Assembly: GCF_009649745.1 (NCBI RefSeq)
Contig: NZ_WJNG01000002.1
Location: forward strand, 516,151 to 580,150
Direction: 5' to 3'
DNA: 64,000 nucleotides
DNA from: Aquibacillus halophilus
GTDB taxonomy: Bacteria; Bacillota; Bacilli; Bacillales; Amphibacillaceae
Every line of letters begins with the position of its first letter. The stretch's first letter is position 1. Below the pieces are notes generated by a model. It did no database searches. It had not been told where the DNA came from and saw nothing but the letters and a program-made list of their open reading frames with translations. Shown piece by piece: positions 63,870-64,000 of the stretch. Made by a program: the position numbers and the translations under genes.

Positions 63870-64000
63870 TCTTACTTTTGTGCGTTAGAGTTACTGCAAT
63901 CTCATCCCAGCCATTTAATAGCATTTCCCTCTGATATTCAGGTATTTCGAAGGAAGCATGAAAATCGTCTGATCCGTTGACAGTTTTTTGTTCTAAATCG
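63826..64000 (-). CDS. leuD: 3-isopropylmalate dehydratase small subunit, C-terminal part
   Basis: Partial; the gene runs off the right edge. The visible 57 residues include FEIPEYQREMLLNGWDEIAVTL and HKSKIDQFEAELQQ, the family end (PxxRxxLLxGxDxIxLTLxxxxxIxxYE). With LeuC it isomerises 2-isopropylmalate in leucine synthesis. It is upstream of ilvA, end of a branched-chain amino-acid operon. Confidence 0.85.
   Translation of the reverse strand, partial: DLEQKTVNGSDDFHASFEIPEYQREMLLNGWDEIAVTLTHKSKIDQFEAELQQSRGE

Noticed and set aside
1-64000. CRISPR arrays, prophage or IS elements
   Set aside because: No regularly spaced direct repeats, no transposase, integrase or phage genes were found; the few palindromes are terminators or single-copy sites.

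Overview
The window is AT-rich Bacillota DNA, most likely from a spore-forming member of the Bacillaceae. Pointers are strong AGGAGG-type ribosome binding sites, frequent TTG and GTG starts, a Spo0E-like phosphatase, a YfhD-family protein, VanW/YoaR, a YfmL-like helicase, BsuPI and an ilv-leu operon end in the order leuD-ilvA. No mobile element, phage or CRISPR array was found. Several genes are decayed (pckA tail, FGGY kinase tail, DinB start, FrnE-type DsbA, two MFS transporters), so it reads as ordinary chromosome undergoing gene loss.

The centre of interest is 16.8-24.7 kb, a complete selenocysteine (Sec) locus: selD (itself with an in-frame UGA in a GGUGC motif), a GT4-type glycosyltransferase, a 97-nt tRNA-Sec gene with anticodon UCA, selB, a short SelW/Rdx-like selenoprotein with a CxxU motif, and selA. 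Both UGA genes would be truncated or missed by standard gene calling. Each has a short hairpin with a GUU loop downstream of the UGA, as expected for a bacterial SECIS. The glycosyltransferase next to selD resembles selenosugar synthases in its N-terminal half, which suggests a second use of selenophosphate. A polysaccharide deacetylase at 12.6-13.2 kb also has an in-frame UGA after a strong RBS; a point mutation or downstream start is the simplest explanation, but it should be checked here.

Layout. 0.3-3.1 kb: membrane protein and the tdh-kbl threonine degradation operon. 3.3-10.6 kb: pckA remnant, ppsR, sarcosine-oxidase-like flavoprotein, DinB and FGGY remnants, exonuclease, flavodoxin-fold quinone reductase, NADH dehydrogenase, small membrane proteins. 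10.7-16.7 kb (minus): small regulated protein, BsuPI lipoprotein, HAD dehalogenase, deacetylase, phnDEC transporter, UDP-sugar epimerase. 16.8-24.7 kb: Sec locus. 24.7-28.8 kb: DsbA remnant, small membrane proteins, topB. 29-38.5 kb: GGDEF-EAL protein, VanW protein, MoxR/DUF58/DUF4129 operon, PBP4-type peptidase. 38.6-48 kb: frameshifted MFS pump, a candidate sRNA, flavin reductase, DinG-like helicase, quinone oxidoreductase, phosphatase, lactonase, nitrilase. 48-51 kb: ECF sigma/anti-sigma pair and a diguanylate cyclase behind a c-di-GMP-I riboswitch. 51-55.7 kb: htpG, DEAD-box helicase, isochorismatase-like hydrolase, Spo0E-like protein. 55.9-60.3 kb: an aapJQMP-type amino-acid ABC transporter. 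60.7-64 kb: secreted protein, class F sortase with its likely DUF4397 surface substrate behind a 20-bp inverted repeat, and ilvA-leuD.

Three sets of genes appear to work together. selA, B, C and D make and insert Sec into at least SelD and the SelW-like protein. The GGDEF-EAL protein and the riboswitch-controlled cyclase set c-di-GMP level, with feedback on the cyclase. The sortase probably anchors the DUF4397 protein whose gene overlaps its own.
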